Shown in pieces: positions 32,094 through 42,779 of a stretch of 64,000 nucleotides of DNA. The notes beneath the pieces are model-generated. The model was not told where the DNA came from, did not search any database, and worked only from the letters and a program-made list of their open reading frames with translations. The stretch is from Bdellovibrio bacteriovorus. GTDB lineage: Bacteria; Bdellovibrionota; Bdellovibrionia; Bdellovibrionales; Bdellovibrionaceae. Each line of letters opens with the position of its first letter. The first letter of the stretch is position 1. The stretch spans positions 62,001 to 126,000 of the forward strand of contig NZ_LUKF01000019.1 in assembly GCF_001592755.1 (NCBI RefSeq), written 5' to 3'. The position numbers were made by a program, and so were the translations under genes.

Positions 32094-32510
32094 CTATGGA
32101 CCCACTAAGACATTAGGAAACCACACCTCTTGCCAGCGCTGGGTCTTTACATCTTTGGACAGCTTTTTAGGAGAAACGCTAAGCTCATCAGCAAAATTTG
32201 CTTCAAGCACACGACTATTGACGGCTCCATAAATACCTGTGGAAGCTTTATGAATGACGGCGGTAAGGATGCCGCAGTTTTTGCAGAAAAGAAATTCCGC
32301 CGTCTCGCTCCCCTGCTTATAAAAACCTACAAGGGCTTCGTTGCGGAACTTAATCTTTAGAGATCCTTGAGGATCGGAAACATAAGCGGCATGATGTTTC
32401 ACGCAAAAATCACAGTCGCAGGCTCGAGGTTGAATCGTTTCAGGTGATGCCGTCATCCCTGCCTCCAACTGAATATTCTTACAATGACAAGATCCTTGTA
32501 GCATGTTCAT
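32094..32510 (-). CDS. GFA / CENP-V family zinc protein, second copy
   Basis: 138 residues with the same zinc-binding cysteines as the copy at 22835: GSCHCKNIQLE (C8, C10), ACDCDFCVKHH (about 30-40) and FCKNCGIL (about 75-82). It shares the two-zinc fold but is only distantly similar outside the motifs, so this is an old paralogue and not a recent duplication. Two ATGs (32510, 32504) could start it; no clear ribosome-binding site separates them. It lies 53 bases downstream of the GH15 gene on the same strand and might be read with it. Confidence 0.82.
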   Translation of the reverse strand: MNMLQGSCHCKNIQLEAGMTASPETIQPRACDCDFCVKHHAAYVSDPQGSLKIKFRNEALVGFYKQGSETAEFLFCKNCGILTAVIHKASTGIYGAVNSRVLEANFADELSVSPKKLSKDVKTQRWQEVWFPNVLVGP

Positions 32511-32563
32511 AACGAAAGACTACTCAGGATCCAATTCACAATTCAAGTTTTGTTTCCACAATC

Positions 32564-34366
32564 TTAAAAGAACGCCGGTGCCGTCAAAGCTTTATCAATC
32601 GCAAATGCGCAGTTGATCAGTCCGACGTGACTGTACGTCTGCGGGAAGTTCCCCCATTGGCTTTGAGTTTCAACGTCAAAGTCTTCACTCATAAGACCGA
32701 CGTGATTTTGCGTTTGAATAATGCTTTGAAGAATTTCCTGCGCTTCCTGCGCGCGACCCATTTGGGCTAAGGCTTCGATATACCAAAAACTACAAGCCAA
32801 AAATGCCGACTTCTGATGACCAAAATCATCCGCGTGTTTGTAGCGAAGAAGGAATCCTGGTGAAAGCATCAGTTCCTTTTCAATAGCTTCGATATGTTTC
32901 AACGCGATTTCTTTGGGTTTATCATGAAAGTACCCCAGAGTGATCAGCTGCAAGGCACTCGCATCAAGCTCTTCAGAACCCAATGCCTGAGCATAGGCCT
33001 GTTTTTTCTGCGAGTAACATTTTTCCAGAAGCTCACTTGCATAGTTCATCGCTTTTTCTGCGCGCACTGCGAGCTCTTCATCGTTCATAAGGCGTGCGAC
33101 TTTGCGAACCGCAGCACTCCCCGCCCAATGGAACATCAAAGTGTAAGAATGAATCGCTTGTTTGCCACGGAACTCCCACACACCGTTATCGGGTGTCTCC
33201 ATTGTTTTTTCAATGTAACGCAAAATACTTTTCATCAATCGCACCGAGCTTTGGTCAACTCGTCCCACCAATCGCTCGTCGATAAAAAGTCGAAAGACCG
33301 CCAGAAGGATTTGTCCGTAGGCATCGTGCTGGATCTGCATAGAGGCCTGGTTTCCGACACGCACCGGTTTATTTCCCATGTAACCGTGAAGCTCTAACTC
33401 GATTTCCGTCATCTCTGGTGAGCCATCTATACAGTACACAGGTTGTAATGAAGCAAGATCATGGGGATTTAGGTTTTCGACGAAGTGAGCATACTTTTCC
33501 ATTTCATCGAAATGTCCCAATGAATTTAAAGCCGACAACGTATAGTAAGTATCGCGCAACCAACAGAAACGATAATCCCAGTTTCTGCCTTCATCGTGAA
33601 TCTCTGGAAGACTTGTGGTGCAAGCGGCGATGATACCACCGGTATCTTCATACTGATGAAGTTTCAAAGCTAAAGCGGACCGAATAACTTCTTTTTGAAA
33701 AATATGCGGCAAATGACAGTTTTCAACCCACTTCGTCCAATAATTTTTTGTTCTTTTATAGAAGTCTTCGAAAGTCGCTTGCAGGGGGCCTTCTAAAGGA
33801 ATTCCCCACGATAAAACAAAATATAAATCTTCTGTAACAGTGAATTCTTTTTCTTCGACTATATAGGTGAGCGAAGCATTTGTTGTAAGACGCACGGGTT
33901 GCTCTAAACCTTCATATCGAATGTGATTACTTCCCAACATGACTCGAGGCTGAATTTTCCCGTAATCACCGACAGGATTGCATTTCACCGTGATGCGCGG
34001 ACGACCTGATAATTTTTTAATTTTGCGAAAGAGCATCAAGGGCTTATGATAGCGTTCGAACAAATTGAATCGTGGGGCGAAGTCGATCACCTCAAAGGCA
34101 CCATCTGTTGTTTCGATGCGAGTCGAAAGTATGTTGGTGTTCTTAATATAAGATTGCGACGACGAAAAATTCTTCCCCGACGGTGTGAATGAAAACTGTC
34201 CGCCTTTTTCTGGATCTAGCAGCGGACCAAAAATGAAGCTGGAATCGAATCTTGGCCAGCACAACCAGCTAATATTAGCCTTCGTATCTACTAATGCTGT
34301 GTAGGCGCAGTTGCCTATCAAGCCGTGATCATAACGATGAGGTGAACTAAACGTAGCGCTTTCCAT
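32564..34366 (-). CDS. glycoside hydrolase family 15 protein (glucoamylase / GH15 trehalase)
   Basis: 600-residue GH15 enzyme: an N-terminal beta-sandwich (about 1-230) and an (alpha/alpha)6 barrel. The start segment YDHGLIGNCAYTALVDTKANISWLCWPRFDS (split about 9-40) matches the GH15-like group. The first acid motif is GRNWDYRFCWLRD (about 265-277), and the second lies near SEDFDVETQSQWGNFPQTYSH (about 555-575). Mycobacterial enzymes of this group hydrolyse trehalose, and the gene is divergent from a trehalose synthase-phosphatase, so trehalase activity is plausible. An ATG at 34366 (after a weak GGTCTG site) is preferred over a TTG at 34390. The start lies only 52 bases from the otsAB start. 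Confidence 0.85.
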   Translation of the reverse strand: MESATFSSPHRYDHGLIGNCAYTALVDTKANISWLCWPRFDSSFIFGPLLDPEKGGQFSFTPSGKNFSSSQSYIKNTNILSTRIETTDGAFEVIDFAPRFNLFERYHKPLMLFRKIKKLSGRPRITVKCNPVGDYGKIQPRVMLGSNHIRYEGLEQPVRLTTNASLTYIVEEKEFTVTEDLYFVLSWGIPLEGPLQATFEDFYKRTKNYWTKWVENCHLPHIFQKEVIRSALALKLHQYEDTGGIIAACTTSLPEIHDEGRNWDYRFCWLRDTYYTLSALNSLGHFDEMEKYAHFVENLNPHDLASLQPVYCIDGSPEMTEIELELHGYMGNKPVRVGNQASMQIQHDAYGQILLAVFRLFIDERLVGRVDQSSVRLMKSILRYIEKTMETPDNGVWEFRGKQAIHSYTLMFHWAGSAAVRKVARLMNDEELAVRAEKAMNYASELLEKCYSQKKQAYAQALGSEELDASALQLITLGYFHDKPKEIALKHIEAIEKELMLSPGFLLRYKHADDFGHQKSAFLACSFWYIEALAQMGRAQEAQEILQSIIQTQNHVGLMSEDFDVETQSQWGNFPQTYSHVGLINCAFAIDKALTAPAFF

Positions 34367-34418
34367 TTTCAGACCTTTCTTTGAAACCAAAATCCCATTT
34401 CATTTTCGGAGGACCTTG

Positions 34419-36665
34419 ATGTCAGAAAAACCAAAACGAATTTTTATCAGCAACAGATTGCCATTCAACATCACTGCTGACGGCGAACTGAAAAGAGGTA
34501 GTGGCGGACTTGTCTCTGCGTTGCTCGGAGTCAGTCTTGATGAGCCGTTTGCCTGGTTTGGTTTTGACACCGACAAAGACGAAGCAGAGCGACTGCAAAA
34601 CAAAGTCCGCGAAGCTCACCCTCACTTACAAAGTTATCCTGTTTATATTTCGAAAGAAAGATACGAAAAGTACTATGATGGATTTTCTAACGAAATCATC
34701 TGGCCTCTTTTCCATTATGAAAGTCAATTGACAGGTTTCATTCGTGAAAATTGGGAGGCTTACAAAGAAGCAAACCAAATCATGGCAGATGAAATTGTTA
34801 AAGTGGCAACTGACAAAGATACGATCTGGATACATGACTTCCACTTTCTGCTATTGCCCAAAATGATTCGCGAACGTTTACCCGGTGTGAAGATCGGATT
34901 CTTTCTGCACATTCCGTTTCCAAGTGCTGAGCTGTTTCGGCAGCTTCCCGTGCGCGAAGAACTTCTTTCAGCAATGCTGCATTCAGATCTTATCGGGTTT
35001 CACGAACATTCTTACTTAAGACAATTTACCGTGAGCTTAAAATCCATTTTAGGATTGGATACTTCTTTCTTTAAGGCTGACTTGAATGGACATACGGCCC
35101 ATCTAGGAGTTTACCCAATCAGTATCGAAAGCGACGCCTATAAGGCAAAGGCCTCGTCGCCCGAGGTACAGCAAAAATGTGACTACTATGCAAGCGTCAG
35201 CAATGTTCCCTTCACTCTTTTGGGCGTGGACCGTTTAGATTATACGAAGGGTTTGGTTTTAAAACTGCGCGGCCTTCATCGCGCATTCACTAAATATCCT
35301 GAGCTTATAGGGAAGATTTCTCTTTTACAGATCGCCGTGCCCACGCGAGAAAATGTTCCTGCCTATATGGATCTAAAAAAAGAAATCGAACAGCTGGTCG
35401 GTTCTATCAATGGTCAGTTTGGAACTCCCGAATACATTCCCGTCCACTACATCTTTAAATCTATTTCTGAGGTGGAATTACTGGCTCTCTATCGAAGCTC
35501 CAACGCGGCATTAGTCACAAGCAAGCGGGACGGAATGAATCTTGTCGCCATGGAATATGTCATGGCCCAAGACCTGGAAACGCCAGGATCGTTGATTTTA
35601 AGTGAATTTGCAGGAGCTTCGTCAATGCTCAGCGATGCCCTGATCGTAAACCCTTGGGATGTCGACGCGATCGCCGATGCGATCAAACAGGCGTTTGAAA
35701 TGAGTTTTGAAGAACGCTACGAAAGACTGTCACATCTACAGGAAATTCTTTCTCGTTACTCTTCTACAAAGTGGGCATTGGCTTTTCTAAAGGACCTAGA
35801 ACAAATCACCCAGATCTCAAGCAAGAAGGTCGTAGATATTCAAGCACCGCCTGAATCATGGCCGAAGGCATTACATAAAGCTCTGCAAACAAGAAAAATG
35901 AAAGTCGTTTTAGATTACGACGGCACTGTCGTCGCTTTAGCCAAGCGTCCTGAGTTAGCCACTCTTTTAGAAGAAACAAAACATCTTTTGCTATCACTTC
36001 ATGAAAAAATGGAAGTCTTTGTTATTAGTGGACGCTCTAAGGAATTCTTAGAATCACAGTTTGCGGATATGCCTATTGGTTTAGCGGCAGAACACGGCGC
36101 CTACTTTAAGTTTCCAGGAGAGGCTTGGCAAAGTCGAATCGCTTCAGAAATTCAGGCGTGGTATCCACAAATTGAAAAGGTTATGAATGATTATTCAGAC
36201 CGAGTGCCGTTAGCTTGGGTGGAAAAAAAGAGTGCTTCCTTAGTGTGGCACTTCCGTCAATCACCGGCTGACTTCGCTAATTTCCAAGCTAAAAAGCTGC
36301 ATGATGAACTTCAAATAGGAATGGCGAATGAGCCGGTCTCTATCGCGATGGGTTCAAATATTGTCGAGGCTAAGGCTATTGAGTGCAACAAGGGAAGCTT
36401 CTTGCGCTGGCTTCTTCAGTTAGGAAACACAGACGCGGGTTCAATTATTTGCATCGGTGATGACCGAACGGATGAAGATATGTTCAGAGCTCTGGGAGAG
36501 ACAGGGTTCTCGATTAAAGTGGGGCCAGGCATCACCGAAGCTCATTATCGCTTACGCAATCAGAAAGAAGTTATCGCTTTCCTACATGAACTGGTGATTG
36601 CAAAAGCAAGCATCGTCGCTTCCAAACACTTTGAACAGCGTCGCGAAAACGATGCTACCTATTAA
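34419..36665 (+). CDS. otsAB: bifunctional trehalose-6-phosphate synthase/phosphatase
   Basis: 748-residue fusion that makes trehalose from UDP-glucose and glucose-6-phosphate in two steps. The GT20 synthase domain (about 1-470) has [58 protein letters not shown] and [13 protein letters not shown]. The HAD phosphatase domain (about 485-735) has the nucleophile motif DYDGT (D499, D501) and [12 protein letters not shown] (metal ligands). Both halves look intact. The ATG at 34419 follows GGAGGACCTTG. It is divergent from the GH15 gene with 52 bases between starts, and its 3' end overlaps the mqo stop by 11 bases. Confidence 0.95.
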   Translation: MSEKPKRIFISNRLPFNITADGELKRGSGGLVSALLGVSLDEPFAWFGFDTDKDEAERLQNKVREAHPHLQSYPVYISKERYEKYYDGFSNEIIWPLFHYESQLTGFIRENWEAYKEANQIMADEIVKVATDKDTIWIHDFHFLLLPKMIRERLPGVKIGFFLHIPFPSAELFRQLPVREELLSAMLHSDLIGFHEHSYLRQFTVSLKSILGLDTSFFKADLNGHTAHLGVYPISIESDAYKAKASSPEVQQKCDYYASVSNVPFTLLGVDRLDYTKGLVLKLRGLHRAFTKYPELIGKISLLQIAVPTRENVPAYMDLKKEIEQLVGSINGQFGTPEYIPVHYIFKSISEVELLALYRSSNAALVTSKRDGMNLVAMEYVMAQDLETPGSLILSEFAGASSMLSDALIVNPWDVDAIADAIKQAFEMSFEERYERLSHLQEILSRYSSTKWALAFLKDLEQITQISSKKVVDIQAPPESWPKALHKALQTRKMKVVLDYDGTVVALAKRPELATLLEETKHLLLSLHEKMEVFVISGRSKEFLESQFADMPIGLAAEHGAYFKFPGEAWQSRIASEIQAWYPQIEKVMNDYSDRVPLAWVEKKSASLVWHFRQSPADFANFQAKKLHDELQIGMANEPVSIAMGSNIVEAKAIECNKGSFLRWLLQLGNTDAGSIICIGDDRTDEDMFRALGETGFSIKVGPGITEAHYRLRNQKEVIAFLHELVIAKASIVASKHFEQRRENDATY

Positions 36666-38244
36666 CAATCTTCTTTTCAGCAGGCAGCTCCTTAACTTTA
36701 ATAAATTTAAGTTGAAGCTGCTTGCTGCTCCATTCTCGAGTCCTATTTAAAAGGGCTAAATCACTATTCAGTTTCTTTCCGTAAGAGGGAATGATTTCTT
36801 TAATTTTAGTTTGCCATTCCGGCGTCTGCATACGTCCCTTAAAAGATCTTTCAACTAAAGTGATCATGATCGGAGCCGCGGTTGAAGCCCCCGGCGAAGC
36901 TCCTAAAAGAGCCGCAATGGAGCCGTCTTCGGAACCAACAATTTCGGTACCGAATTCCAGCACGCCGCCTTTTTCTTCGTTCTTCTTTACAATTTGCACT
37001 CGTTGTCCCGCGATCTCTAATTTCCAATCGGCCTTTTCAGCGTTAGGAAAGTATTCACGCAGGGTCGCAATTCGTTCATCTTCGCTCAGCAGAAGTTGCT
37101 CAATCAAATAACGAGTCAGAGGAATATTATCCAACCCCGCTTTTATCATCGGCATTATGTTGCTGGCATTTAAAGACTTGAATAAATCCCACCAAGAACC
37201 GTTCATTAAAAATTTAGTAGAGAAAGTAGCAAAGGGACCAAATAATAAAGCCTTTTTTCCATCAATCACACGAGTGTCTAAATGTGGAACCGACATGGGT
37301 GGCGAGCCCACCGAGGCTTTGCCATAAACTTTAGCCTGATGGCGTTCGATCAGAGCCTCGTTCGTTGTCACCAGCCACTCCCCGCCGACAGAAACTCCTC
37401 CATAACCTTTTGCTTCGGGAATGCCACTTTTTTGCAAAAGCTTCAAGGCGCCTCCGCCAGCGCCGATGAAGACAAACTTCGCCTTATAAGCCTTGTACGA
37501 ATTATTTTCTAAATCTTTGACGATTACATTCCAAGTAGAGTCTTCGTTCCTTTTGATATCGCGCACTTCATGGCGCAAATTGATTTTTACATCGGCATAG
37601 GTGGACATGTGCTCAAAAAAAGCTTTGGTCAAAGATCCAAAGTTGACGTCTGTCCCAATATCCATGCGAGTGGCCGCAATTCTTTGCGTAGAATCACGCC
37701 CCTCCATCACCAAAGGAATCCACTGCCTGATCTCGTCGTGATTTTCTGAGTACTGCATGCCTCTAAAAAGAGGTTCCTGTTGAAGAGCATCGTAACGCTT
37801 TCTCAGATATTTTACATTGTCTTCACCCCAGACAAAACTCATGTGGGGAACGTTGTTTATAAAAATTTTGGGATCGGGAAGAACCTTTTGTTGGACTTGA
37901 TAAGCCCAGAACTGTTTTGAAACTTCAAACGATTCATTAATGTCGACGGCCTTTTTAGTGTTGATACTGCCGTCGGTATTTTCCGGAGTGTAGTTGAGTT
38001 CACAAAATGCGGAATGCCCCGTTCCGGCATTATTCATAGCCGCAGAACTTTCTGCCGCCACCGCATCCAATCTTTCAAAGACTTCCAAACTCATCTTAGG
38101 ATCAAGCTCTTTCAGTAAAGTCCCTAACGTGGCGCTCATAATACCACCGCCAATCAATATGGTGTCGACGGACTTTTCCACTGGCGGGTTGTTTGAACAC
38201 GCCAGCAAGCTGAAGCACAGTAATAACAAAAACAATCTTTTCAT
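36655..38244 (-). CDS. mqo: malate:quinone oxidoreductase with a lipoprotein signal peptide
   Basis: FAD enzyme that oxidises malate to oxaloacetate and passes electrons to quinone. The 529 residues begin with [16 protein letters not shown], a lipobox with Cys16, then a short linker. The Rossmann motif [14 protein letters not shown] follows at about 28-41. The Mqo-specific [21 protein letters not shown] segment (about 68-88) and the C-terminal [14 protein letters not shown] motif (about 440-453) are intact, so this is Mqo and not L-2-hydroxyglutarate oxidase. Ordinary Mqo has no signal peptide. The ATG has AGGAAAAATTT upstream. The signal predicts the protein is exported and lipid-anchored, which is odd for a TCA-cycle enzyme. 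Confidence 0.9.
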   Translation of the reverse strand: MKRLFLLLLCFSLLACSNNPPVEKSVDTILIGGGIMSATLGTLLKELDPKMSLEVFERLDAVAAESSAAMNNAGTGHSAFCELNYTPENTDGSINTKKAVDINESFEVSKQFWAYQVQQKVLPDPKIFINNVPHMSFVWGEDNVKYLRKRYDALQQEPLFRGMQYSENHDEIRQWIPLVMEGRDSTQRIAATRMDIGTDVNFGSLTKAFFEHMSTYADVKINLRHEVRDIKRNEDSTWNVIVKDLENNSYKAYKAKFVFIGAGGGALKLLQKSGIPEAKGYGGVSVGGEWLVTTNEALIERHQAKVYGKASVGSPPMSVPHLDTRVIDGKKALLFGPFATFSTKFLMNGSWWDLFKSLNASNIMPMIKAGLDNIPLTRYLIEQLLLSEDERIATLREYFPNAEKADWKLEIAGQRVQIVKKNEEKGGVLEFGTEIVGSEDGSIAALLGASPGASTAAPIMITLVERSFKGRMQTPEWQTKIKEIIPSYGKKLNSDLALLNRTREWSSKQLQLKFIKVKELPAEKKIVNR

Positions 38245-38325
38245 AAATTTTTCCTGTTATAAGAAAACTTCATGTTCGACTGATTTTGTCAGAATCTAAA
38301 TAGGTATTTTAACATGGCACGCGCA

Positions 38326-40695
38326 CTACGCGCGAACGTAGTGATGAACCATACTGACTAAATCGGCGGAGTTAATAGGTTTCGTCAAATGATCTGTGTA
38401 TCCAACGCTTAGACACTTTCTGCGGACTTCCGCCATCGCATGCGCGGTCAACGCGATGATAGGTTTTTTATAACCTTTTTCACGCAATTGTTGAGTTGCA
38501 GTATAGCCATCCATTTCTGGCATCTGAATATCCATAAGAATGATGTCGTAGTCGCCCTCTAAAGCCTTGGCTTGTGCCACCAATCCATTATCAACAACGT
38601 CAGAGTTTGCTCCCGCTCGCCGTAAGAAATGTTTAATAAGGCGTTGGTTGTCAGGTGTATCGTCAACAACTAAGACTTTAATTCCAGTCAAAGGCTTATC
38701 AGATTCACCACCCGATTCCGTCGATGATAACGGAGCCACCACCGGAATCACGGCCTTTTTCTTTTCCGGTTGATCGGCAATCGTCACTAAGAAGGTACTG
38801 CCTTTGCCCATCTGACTTTCTTTAACAACAACGTCCCCGCCTAACACTCGCGCCAAACGCCGAGAAAGTGAAAGACCCAAGCCTGTGCCACCGAACTTTC
38901 TAGTCACTGAACTGTCGGCTTGCACAAAAACTTCAAAAATTCTTTCATGTTGATCGGGCTGAATACCAATACCGGTATCAATGACTTCAAATGCAGCCAC
39001 TGTCCGGCCATTTTCAGTCTGACCAAAGGTGCGAATAGAAACACTTCCGGAGTGAGTGAATTTAATCGAGTTACTCACAAGATTAATAAGAATTTGCTGC
39101 ACGCGCGTTGGATCTGAGTGAATTTCTGCTGGAGTCGACGGATCACGTTCAAAACCCAGCTTTAAACCTTTCTCTGAAGCATTCACACGCAAAAGAGAAA
39201 TCACATCGTGAGCAACGGTTTCAGGTTTCAAAGGCAGAAACTCTAAGGCCATTTGCCCGGCTTCTACTTTGGAAAGATCCAGAATGTCGTTGATAATCAC
39301 CGTCAGCTGATTCCCGTTTCTTTGCAGGACTTCAAGATAATTTACGCGCTCTTCATAAGGAAGATCAGGATCACGCAAAAGATCGGCAAAACCCATGATG
39401 GCACCCAACGGCGTGCGAATTTCATGAGACATATTTGCCAAGAAGGCGGACTTCAGTTCGTTTGCACGGACGGCTTCGCTTTTAGCAGCTTCAAGATCCT
39501 TTCGGGCCGTCACCCGATCGGTGACATCGATGGCGTGATCATAAACGCCGTAGGGGTTTCCATGAGCGTCTTTAATTTGAATGTAAGTGAAATCAAAATA
39601 GCGTTCTTCAATCGGACCAAATTCAGTGCGACGTATGGGCACAGGGAACTCAACTCCCACAAAAGGTTCTCCGGTTCGGAGTACGTTTTTGACAAGTTCG
39701 CCAAATTGACCAAGTTCAGGCAAAGCTTCTAAGAAAGGGCGACCTTGCAGATCCCGTCCCGGGAAAATTTTCTGATACTCACTGTTCAGCTTTTCAAACA
39801 CCATGTCTTCGCCCACCCACAGGGCCATGGCCGCAGGAGAGACGTGAAAGATGGCATCTAATTTGTGCTGCTCTAATGCGAGCGTCTGTTTTGAAGCTTC
39901 CAATTCCTTTCGCATTTCAACATGCGTAGTTACTTCAGAAGCTAAAACCATAACTCCGTTGATTCTCCCGTCGTCATCGCGACGGGCACTGTATGTTAGA
40001 TTGAAATAACGGATTCGATCTCCTAATGTCACCGGTATCTCGTAGTGATGAGTTGTCACACCTGTGTTATAAACGTCATCAAGAAGCCCGTGCACCTCGA
40101 CAGATTCGGGCTGCGCCTCGCGCACCTTCATCCCGGTCGCATCAAATCCGAGCAGTCTTATATGCGCCTCATTCACGAATTCAAACTGGTGTTCTGGGCC
40201 TCTCAAGATACACACAAGATGAGGTGTATCTTTAAATAGAGAGCGAAAATTACTTCGCTCGTTCTCAACCAGGGCCTTGGCTTTTTCTAAGGCGACTCGA
40301 GACAGAACTTTTTCAGTAACATCCGTACCCTCGATCAAAATACCAACGACATTTCCATGGTCAGAAAGAATAGGCTGATAAGTGAAATCCAAAAATCTCT
40401 CTAGGCGTCCCAAGGCTCCATTAAAATAAACCGGAACCTCCAAACCCTTGTACGGAGTCTTCGTTTGAGAAACAGTATGCAAAATATCCAGAAGACCCTG
40501 CTCTTCCAGTTCGGGCAGAGCTTCTTCGACCCTCTTACCAATAATCTCGTTGTGCCCGATCAATTCAAAAAATTTCTGATTGCCGAATTTAAAAATAAAA
40601 TGCGACCCTTCAACGAACGCCATAAAGGAAGGCGAATTTTGAAATACCTGAATCAACAAGGTTGCGTTAGACTGATCGAAATTAATGGTTTTCAT
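38326..40695 (-). CDS. PAS-domain hybrid histidine kinase with receiver
   Basis: 789-residue cytoplasmic sensor with no membrane segment. Three PAS domains come first (about 12-130, 148-265, 280-400), each followed by the PAC ending with TEKV/TTHV/TDRV. The HisKA domain has the phospho-acceptor H424 in ANMSHEIRTPLG. The HATPase domain has LINLVSNSIKFTH, DTGIGI and GGTGLGLSLS. The receiver has acidic VVDDTPDN, phospho-acceptor D722 in LMDIQMPEMDGY and Lys in TKPINS. No partner response regulator or HPt gene is adjacent. Its start is 142 bases from that of the divergent nitronate monooxygenase gene. The signal sensed is unknown; PAS pockets may bind haem, flavin or small ligands. Confidence 0.92.
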   Translation of the reverse strand: MKTINFDQSNATLLIQVFQNSPSFMAFVEGSHFIFKFGNQKFFELIGHNEIIGKRVEEALPELEEQGLLDILHTVSQTKTPYKGLEVPVYFNGALGRLERFLDFTYQPILSDHGNVVGILIEGTDVTEKVLSRVALEKAKALVENERSNFRSLFKDTPHLVCILRGPEHQFEFVNEAHIRLLGFDATGMKVREAQPESVEVHGLLDDVYNTGVTTHHYEIPVTLGDRIRYFNLTYSARRDDDGRINGVMVLASEVTTHVEMRKELEASKQTLALEQHKLDAIFHVSPAAMALWVGEDMVFEKLNSEYQKIFPGRDLQGRPFLEALPELGQFGELVKNVLRTGEPFVGVEFPVPIRRTEFGPIEERYFDFTYIQIKDAHGNPYGVYDHAIDVTDRVTARKDLEAAKSEAVRANELKSAFLANMSHEIRTPLGAIMGFADLLRDPDLPYEERVNYLEVLQRNGNQLTVIINDILDLSKVEAGQMALEFLPLKPETVAHDVISLLRVNASEKGLKLGFERDPSTPAEIHSDPTRVQQILINLVSNSIKFTHSGSVSIRTFGQTENGRTVAAFEVIDTGIGIQPDQHERIFEVFVQADSSVTRKFGGTGLGLSLSRRLARVLGGDVVVKESQMGKGSTFLVTIADQPEKKKAVIPVVAPLSSTESGGESDKPLTGIKVLVVDDTPDNQRLIKHFLRRAGANSDVVDNGLVAQAKALEGDYDIILMDIQMPEMDGYTATQQLREKGYKKPIIALTAHAMAEVRRKCLSVGYTDHLTKPINSADLVSMVHHYVRA

Positions 40696-40837
40696 GGGGT
40701 CCTCAAGGAGCTAATCATGCGTACCGATTGGGCTCACATGTGTCTTCCGATATTGCTACGTGTCGCCTCTAAGCTCAAAATAAAACCAGTTTGGGGCGTT
40801 ACAATATGGCAAGAAAATAGAACAAACGAGATATTGC

Positions 40838-41914
40838 ATGAAAAATTGGCCTGATAACAGAATTCAAAAGCTCTTTAACATTGACGTTCCTCTGATCCAG
40901 GCTCCAATGGCGGGTGTAGATTCTGTCGAACTTGCGGCAGAAGTTTCTAATGCCGGAGGACTTGGTTCTTTGGCATGCACTCTGTTTTCAGTCACGCAGC
41001 TAAAAGACGAATTTAAAAAACTTCGTTCTTTAACGGCAAGGCCTGTGAATTTGAATTTCTTCTGTCATGAAAATCCAGAGAACACCGAAACCCTGCAAGA
41101 AAAATGGAAAAAGCATCTTAGCAAATACTATATTGAGCTCGGCATTGATCCGAATGCTTCCTATGCAGCTACGACACGTGCTCCGTTTAATGAAGAATAC
41201 TGCTCGGTGGTTGAGGAACTTAGACCGGAAGTCGTCAGCTTTCACTTCGGGCTTCCGGCTGCTGACCTGGTAAAACGACTTCGCCAGGCCGGTTGCAAAA
41301 TTATTTCTTCGGCTACGACCGTTGCGGAAGCGCGATGGTTAGAAGCAAGAGGATGCGACGCCATTATCGCCCAAGGATTCGAAGCCGGTGGACACCGAGG
41401 AAGTTTTCTAACTGACGATATGGCAGCTCAAGTCGGAACAATGGCCTTAGTTCCACAGACAGTGGACGCCGTGAAAATTCCGGTGATTGCGGCCGGAGGA
41501 ATAACGGATGCGCGAGGAATCGCGGCTTCCTTTTTTCTTGGCGCTTGTGGAGCGCAATTAGGCACCGCGTATCTTTTCTGCCCCGAAGCCAAGGTTTCAA
41601 AACTTTACCTGCAAGGGCTTCAGCAGACGACAGATGATCAAACCGTGCTAACGAATGTCTATAGCGGAAAGCCCGCACGCGGAATTCGCAATCGATTCAT
41701 CGAGCAAGAAGGACCTATTTCAGAAATGGCGCCACCATTTCCTTTCGCTAGCCCTGCAGTAAATCCACTAAGAAAAAAATCAGAGGAACTAGGCCTCACA
41801 GATTTCGTGCAGATGTGGTCAGGCCAATCGGCTGCATTAGGCCAGAGCCTTCCGGCTTACGAGCTTACCAAAAAATTGGCACAAGATACTCTCGAGTTAT
41901 TAGGAAACAAATAA
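40838..41914 (+). CDS. nitronate monooxygenase-family flavoprotein
   Basis: 358-residue FMN enzyme with a TIM barrel. The opening IDVPLIQAPMAGVDSVELAAEVSNAGGLGSL (split about 13-43) is the family start, with FMN contacts in VNLNFFCHE, the central VSFHFGLP, and phosphate-binding AGGITDARGIAASFFLGACGAQLGTAYL (split about 220-247). A GGHRG motif (about 181-185) contains the catalytic His used by nitronate monooxygenases of this class. Family members oxidise alkyl nitronates such as propionate-3-nitronate, a toxic nitro-compound. Enoyl-ACP reductase (FabK) is an alternative, but the GGHRG context and length favour NMO. It nearly abuts the convergent gene (7-base gap). Confidence 0.88.
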   Translation: MKNWPDNRIQKLFNIDVPLIQAPMAGVDSVELAAEVSNAGGLGSLACTLFSVTQLKDEFKKLRSLTARPVNLNFFCHENPENTETLQEKWKKHLSKYYIELGIDPNASYAATTRAPFNEEYCSVVEELRPEVVSFHFGLPAADLVKRLRQAGCKIISSATTVAEARWLEARGCDAIIAQGFEAGGHRGSFLTDDMAAQVGTMALVPQTVDAVKIPVIAAGGITDARGIAASFFLGACGAQLGTAYLFCPEAKVSKLYLQGLQQTTDDQTVLTNVYSGKPARGIRNRFIEQEGPISEMAPPFPFASPAVNPLRKKSEELGLTDFVQMWSGQSAALGQSLPAYELTKKLAQDTLELLGNK

Positions 41915-41921
41915 GTCCTGG

Positions 41922-42671
41922 TTATGGTTTCTTAGGAAGAAGGCTTGTCAGATATTCTTCCGTGTATTTAGAAAAGTCTGCTTCGTGAAGTTCAATGTGT
42001 TTCACGATGGCTTGGGCCTCTTCGGACTTTTTTAAAGCCACGCCATAGCGATCAATGACAATGGGTTTCGGATTTAACTGCAAGACGCCTTGATAAGGTT
42101 TAAGCTCGGGCTCCGTGCCCATGGTGTACCGGAATACCAATTCGTCAGAAAAGGCAAAATCCACCCGCTTTGTGGCTACTTTTAAGAAGTTGCTAAGTGG
42201 GGTTCCCACAGTTTCGATTTTCATTTTTCCGGCTTCAGCCAGTTCTTTAATTCCGTCACGCAATTCTACACCTTGAATATTTCCAGCGGTGTATTTTGCA
42301 AGATCAGAAATCTTATTCCACACAATCGGATGATCTTTTCTTTCAATGATCAACCAAGCACTTTTATAAAATAATTTGGTAAAAATAAATTGGTCTGTGT
42401 TCTCAATGGTACGCACCGGAACTAAGCCATCTATTTTGGGATCCTTCACCGCATTCATTTTCGCGCGCGTCCATGAAGGTGCAAAAATGACTTTGATGCC
42501 GTAGCCTTTCTTTTCCAAAACTTTTTTTAGGCTGTAAAAGACCGCGCCATGATCTGGCATCGCTTCACTCATATGAGGTGGAGCTTCGTGAGTAATAAAT
42601 GTAAGAACTTTGGGTTTCGCTAAAGCACCGACGGAAAAGAATAAGCTAAGTACAAGTGTTAGATATAGCAT
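41922..42671 (-). CDS. periplasmic solute-binding protein (SBP family 3-like), no transporter nearby
   Basis: 249-residue exported protein. ATG 42671 gives a signal peptide (MLYLTLVLSLFFSVGALA). A TTG at 42710 would add 13 polar residues. The mature part has the family-3 layout: LTFITHEAPPHMSE at the front, VLEKKGYGIKVIFAPSWTRAK, DGLVPVRTIEN, KLFYKSAWLIIERKD and VDFAFSDELVFRY. No ABC transporter genes are beside it, so it may be a single-domain receptor that reports to a sensor kinase or channel. The ligand is not known; relatives bind polar amino acids. It follows the RadD-like helicase gene, 108 bases downstream on the same strand. Confidence 0.75.
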   Translation of the reverse strand: MLYLTLVLSLFFSVGALAKPKVLTFITHEAPPHMSEAMPDHGAVFYSLKKVLEKKGYGIKVIFAPSWTRAKMNAVKDPKIDGLVPVRTIENTDQFIFTKLFYKSAWLIIERKDHPIVWNKISDLAKYTAGNIQGVELRDGIKELAEAGKMKIETVGTPLSNFLKVATKRVDFAFSDELVFRYTMGTEPELKPYQGVLQLNPKPIVIDRYGVALKKSEEAQAIVKHIELHEADFSKYTEEYLTSLLPKKP

Positions 42672-42779
42672 GGTCTGTTTAGTATGGGTTTTTAACCCAC
42701 TGAAGCTCAAGTTACTTCATCTCAATTGGTAAAAAGCCCAGTCATGATGTCAGTAATTTAATTTTAAGATGGACTCATT

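Noticed and set aside
40465-40854. 129-codon plus-strand frame over the PAS kinase start
   Set aside because: Antisense shadow of the kinase N-terminus; no family motif and no ribosome-binding site.
42687-42704. TGGGTT/AACCCA stem upstream of the solute-binding protein
   Set aside because: Six pairs around a 3-base loop, with an uncertain start nearby; too weak to list as a regulatory element.
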